Shown: one piece after another, positions 61,763 to 64,000 of the stretch
Position numbering within the stretch: the stretch's first letter is position 1
Layout of the letters: each line of letters starts with the position of its first letter
Assembly: GCF_018327705.1 (NCBI RefSeq)
Contig: NZ_BNEM01000001.1
Span: forward strand, 3,038,001 to 3,102,000
Length of the DNA stretch: 64,000 nt
Origin: Catellatospora sp. TT07R-123
Lineage (GTDB): Bacteria; Actinomycetota; Actinomycetes; Mycobacteriales; Micromonosporaceae
Direction of reading: 5' to 3'
Made by a program: the position numbers and the translations under genes
The notes under the pieces: generated by a model
The model's database searches: none
What the model was told of the DNA's origin: nothing
Seen by the model: only the letters and a program-made list of their open reading frames with translations

Positions 61763-61773
61763 CAGGACGGTTC

Positions 61774-64000
61774 TCAGGACGCGTACACGGAGAACGCCGC
61801 GACCTGGCCACCGGTGGCACCGGTGTTGGCCGTGAAGCTCAGCCGGACGTAGCGCGCCGACGCGGCGGTGAAGGTGATGGTCACCGTGTTGCCCGCGCCC
61901 GGGTTGAACGTGTACGCGGCCGACGCCTTCAGCGTGCTGAAGTTGGTGCCGTCGGTGCTGCCGAGGACCGACAGCGTCTGGTCCCGGCTGCCCCAGCCCG
62001 AGGGCAGGGCCAGCACGACCTTGCCCACGGTCTGGGCGCTGCCCAGGTCCACGGTCAGGGTCTGCGGGAAGCCGCTGCCGCTCTCCCAGTACGTGCCCGC
62101 GTTGCCGTCCACGGCGTTGGCGGACGCGTACGTCTGGGTGTGGCTGCTCTCGCTGGTCGTCCGGTTCAGCGCCAGGTCCGGGTTGCCGGTCCCGCCGCCG
62201 GTGCCGAGCACCTGGAACTCCGACAGCTGACCGGCGGGCCAGCCGCTGTTGGCGGTGATGTTCAGCCGGACGTAGCGGGCCGACGCGCTGACCGGAATGT
62301 TCGCCGTGTTGCCCGTGGCCGGGTCGAACGTGTACGTCGCCGACGGCACCAGCGTGGTGTAGCCGGACCCGTCGGTGCTGCCGAGCACGGACAGCGTCAT
62401 GGTGCGGGTGCCCCAGCTCGGCGGCAGCTTCAGCACGACCGAGCTGAGCGTCGCCGCCCCGCCCAGGTCCACCGTGATCTGCTGCGGGAACTGGTTGTTG
62501 ACGCTCTCCCAGTACGTGTTGACGTCGCCGTCGACCGCGTTGGCGCCGACGTAGGTCTGCGACACGCTGGTGACCGTCACCGGCTTGCCCTGCGCCAGGT
62601 TGCCGGCGCCGCTGATCCCGTTGCCGGACAGGTTGATGGTCAGCGTCGGGTTGGTGGCGTTGCTGCTCACGGTCACCGTGCCGGTCTTCGCCCCCGCCGA
62701 GGCGGGCGCGAAGGTCACGTTGATCGTGCAGCTCGCCCCGCCGGCCAGCGCCGTGCCGCAGGTGTTGGCGCCGAGGGTGAACCCGGTGCCCGACGCGGTG
62801 ATCGAGGTGAGCTGCGCGCCGGTGGTGCCGGTGTTGGTGACCGTCGCGGTGCGTACGACGCTGGAGCCGACCGCGGTGTCCGGGAAGGACACCGCCGACG
62901 CGGTGAGCGTGGCCGGGGACTGGCCCGGGGTGCCGTTGCCGGTCAGCGGCACGGACACCGTCGGGTTGCTCGCGTTGCTGCTGATCGTCAGCGTGCCCGA
63001 GCGCGAACCCGTGGTGGTCGGCGCGAAGACGACGTTGACGAAGCAGTTCGTGTTCGCGGCGATGGTGCTGCCGCAGCTGCCACCAGTGCCGACCGAGAAG
63101 CCCGCCCCCGACGTGGTGATCGAGTTGACGGTCGCGGCGCTGCTGCCGCCGTTGCTGACGTACACCTGCCGGACCACGCTGGACCCGATCGAGGTGTCCG
63201 GGAAGGTGATGCTCGGCGGGCCGACCGACAGCGTCGGCGGGATCGGGTTGATGCCGGTGCCGGACAGGTTGACCGTCAGCGTGGGGTTGCTCGCGTTGCT
63301 GCTGAGGGTGAACGTGCCGGTCTTGGCACCGGTCGAGGTGGGCGCGAAGGAGACCGTGGCGAAGCAGCTCGCCCCGGCCGCCAGGGTGCCCGTGCAGTTG
63401 TCGGTCCGGCTGAACTGCGCCGAGATGCTCGTCCCGGACAGGGTGGCCGCGGCCGTGCCGGTGTTGGTGACGGTCACCGTCACCCCGGGCGTGGTCGTGT
63501 TGATCACGGTGTTGCCGAAGGCGAGGCTCGCGGGCGAGGCCTCCAGGGTGGCGCTGCCGGGCGGCGTACCCCCGCCGAAGATCTGCAGCTCGGAGAGCTG
63601 CCCGGCCGGCCAGCCGGTGTTGGCGGTGATGGTGACCCGGACGTAGCGCACCGACGTCGCGGTGAACGACGCGCTCGCGGTGTTGCCGGTGTTCGGGTCG
63701 AACAGGTAGCCCGCCGACGCCTTCAGCGTGCTGAAGTTGGTGCCGTCGGTGCTGCCCTGGACCGTCAGCGTCTGGGTGCGCGCACCCCACGACGCCGGCG
63801 GCGGCAGCTTCAGCGTCACCGAGCTGACCTGCTTGGCCGAGCCCAGGTCCGCCTGGAGCCACTGCGGGAAGGCGTTGTTGTTCGACTCCCAGTAGCTGCT
63901 GGTGTTGCCGTCGTTGGCGTTGGTCGCCGGGAGGCCGCCGCTGCTGCTGCTGGCGGTCATGGTCGCGCCGACGGCCAGGTTGGTGTTCGGGTCGGCGCCG
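61774..64000 (-). CDS. Secreted multi-domain protein: discoidin (F5/8C) and ASH/choice-of-anchor modules (5' end beyond window)
   Basis: At least 742 residues visible; the frame is open to the window edge, so the N-terminal catalytic or anchoring part is missing. Order from the edge: discoidin-like domain 1 (NANDGNTSSYWESNN ... LQADLGSAKQVSSVTLKLP), three ASPM-SPD2-Hydin-like beta domains each with FPDT/FGNT-type starts and SFAP, VVFAP or VTFAP plus SSNASNPT repeats, then discoidin domains 2 (AVDGDVNTYWESVNNQFPQQ) and 3 (AVDGNAGTYWESGSGFPQ). The repeats are 60-80% alike, indicating recent internal duplication. Such tails bind polysaccharide on secreted glycoside hydrolases, the likely nature of the missing part. 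Confidence 0.88.
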   Translation of the reverse strand, partial: GADPNTNLAVGATMTASSSSGGLPATNANDGNTSSYWESNNNAFPQWLQADLGSAKQVSSVTLKLPPPASWGARTQTLTVQGSTDGTNFSTLKASAGYLFDPNTGNTASASFTATSVRYVRVTITANTGWPAGQLSELQIFGGGTPPGSATLEASPASLAFGNTVINTTTPGVTVTVTNTGTAAATLSGTSISAQFSRTDNCTGTLAAGASCFATVSFAPTSTGAKTGTFTLSSNASNPTLTVNLSGTGINPIPPTLSVGPPSITFPDTSIGSSVVRQVYVSNGGSSAATVNSITTSGAGFSVGTGGSCGSTIAANTNCFVNVVFAPTTTGSRSGTLTISSNASNPTVSVPLTGNGTPGQSPATLTASAVSFPDTAVGSSVVRTATVTNTGTTGAQLTSITASGTGFTLGANTCGTALAGGASCTINVTFAPASAGAKTGTVTVSSNATNPTLTINLSGNGISGAGNLAQGKPVTVTSVSQTYVGANAVDGDVNTYWESVNNQFPQQITVDLGGAATLSSVVLKLPPSWGTRTMTLSVLGSTDGSGYTTLVPSATYTFDPATGNTANIPVSASARYVRLNITANSGWPAGQLSEFQVLGTGGGTGNPDLALNRTTSESSHTQTYASANAVDGNAGTYWESGSGFPQTLTVDLGSAQTVGKVVLALPSGWGSRDQTLSVLGSTDGTNFSTLKASAAYTFNPGAGNTVTITFTAASARYVRLSFTANTGATGGQVAAFSVYAS

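Overview
The window is very GC-rich (roughly 70-75%, with third codon positions almost all G/C) and is read with many GTG starts, ATGA overlaps and leaderless-looking TANNNT promoters. Together with pyruvate phosphate dikinase, polyphosphate glucokinase and a RecQ-phosphoribosyltransferase fusion, this points to a filamentous actinomycete, probably Micromonosporaceae (inference). No rRNA, tRNA, CRISPR array, transposase or prophage gene was seen.

Region 1 (1-11.5 kb) is mostly general metabolism and envelope: partial ppdK, a cytochrome P450, a secreted M23 peptidase behind a CRP-type site, a xylose-type sugar ABC operon behind a palindrome, a NarL-type two-component pair, a MacB/LolD-like ABC exporter, and a 22-codon peptide gene with an excellent ribosome binding site.

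Region 2 (11.8-34 kb) is the core of what looks like a biosynthetic gene cluster. It carries the complete 4-hydroxyphenylglycine (Hpg) branch: hydroxymandelate synthase (27836), hydroxymandelate oxidase (11841) and an Hpg-type aminotransferase (12954). No non-ribosomal peptide synthetase is present. Instead there are a stand-alone ATP-grasp ligase, two adenylate-forming ligases, two small carrier proteins, two complete ketosynthases and one Cys-less ketosynthase-like protein. A second operon adds a PhyH-type Fe(II)/2-oxoglutarate oxygenase, a DUF3050 protein, an O-methyltransferase and a pyruvate/acetoin-dehydrogenase-like E1 alpha/beta pair without E2/E3. Three sigma-70-like promoters with 17-nt spacers drive these units. 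The second operon begins with a ~235-nt leader that folds into several hairpins and could mask its own Shine-Dalgarno region. A regulator/SRPBCC pair, an esterase and an MFS transporter sit between.

Region 3 (35-50 kb) holds two related sets of tailoring genes: acyl-CoA-ligase-like enzyme + MFS exporter + SGNH hydrolases + P450 (35.4-42.4 kb), and P450 + macrolide-type glycosyltransferase + a second paralogous ligase (46.2-50.2 kb). The two P450s are paralogues that both replace the usual acidic I-helix residue by Val. Two copies of a 60-70 bp palindromic repeat bracket the first set. Housekeeping genes (glucokinase, PLP decarboxylase, GNAT) lie between the sets.

Region 4 (50-64 kb) is general genome: a HEAT-like repeat protein, membrane and CBM35 proteins, a quinone oxidoreductase, the RecQ-PRTase fusion, a tandem GNAT, a flavin monooxygenase with a long acidic tail, and the start-truncated end of a secreted discoidin/ASH-domain protein.

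Working model (inference): hydroxymandelate and its glyoxylate are made from 4-hydroxyphenylpyruvate, aminated or decarboxylated by the ThDP pair, activated by the ligases onto the carrier proteins, extended or condensed by the ketosynthases, then oxidised, methylated, glycosylated and exported. The product cannot be named from sequence.
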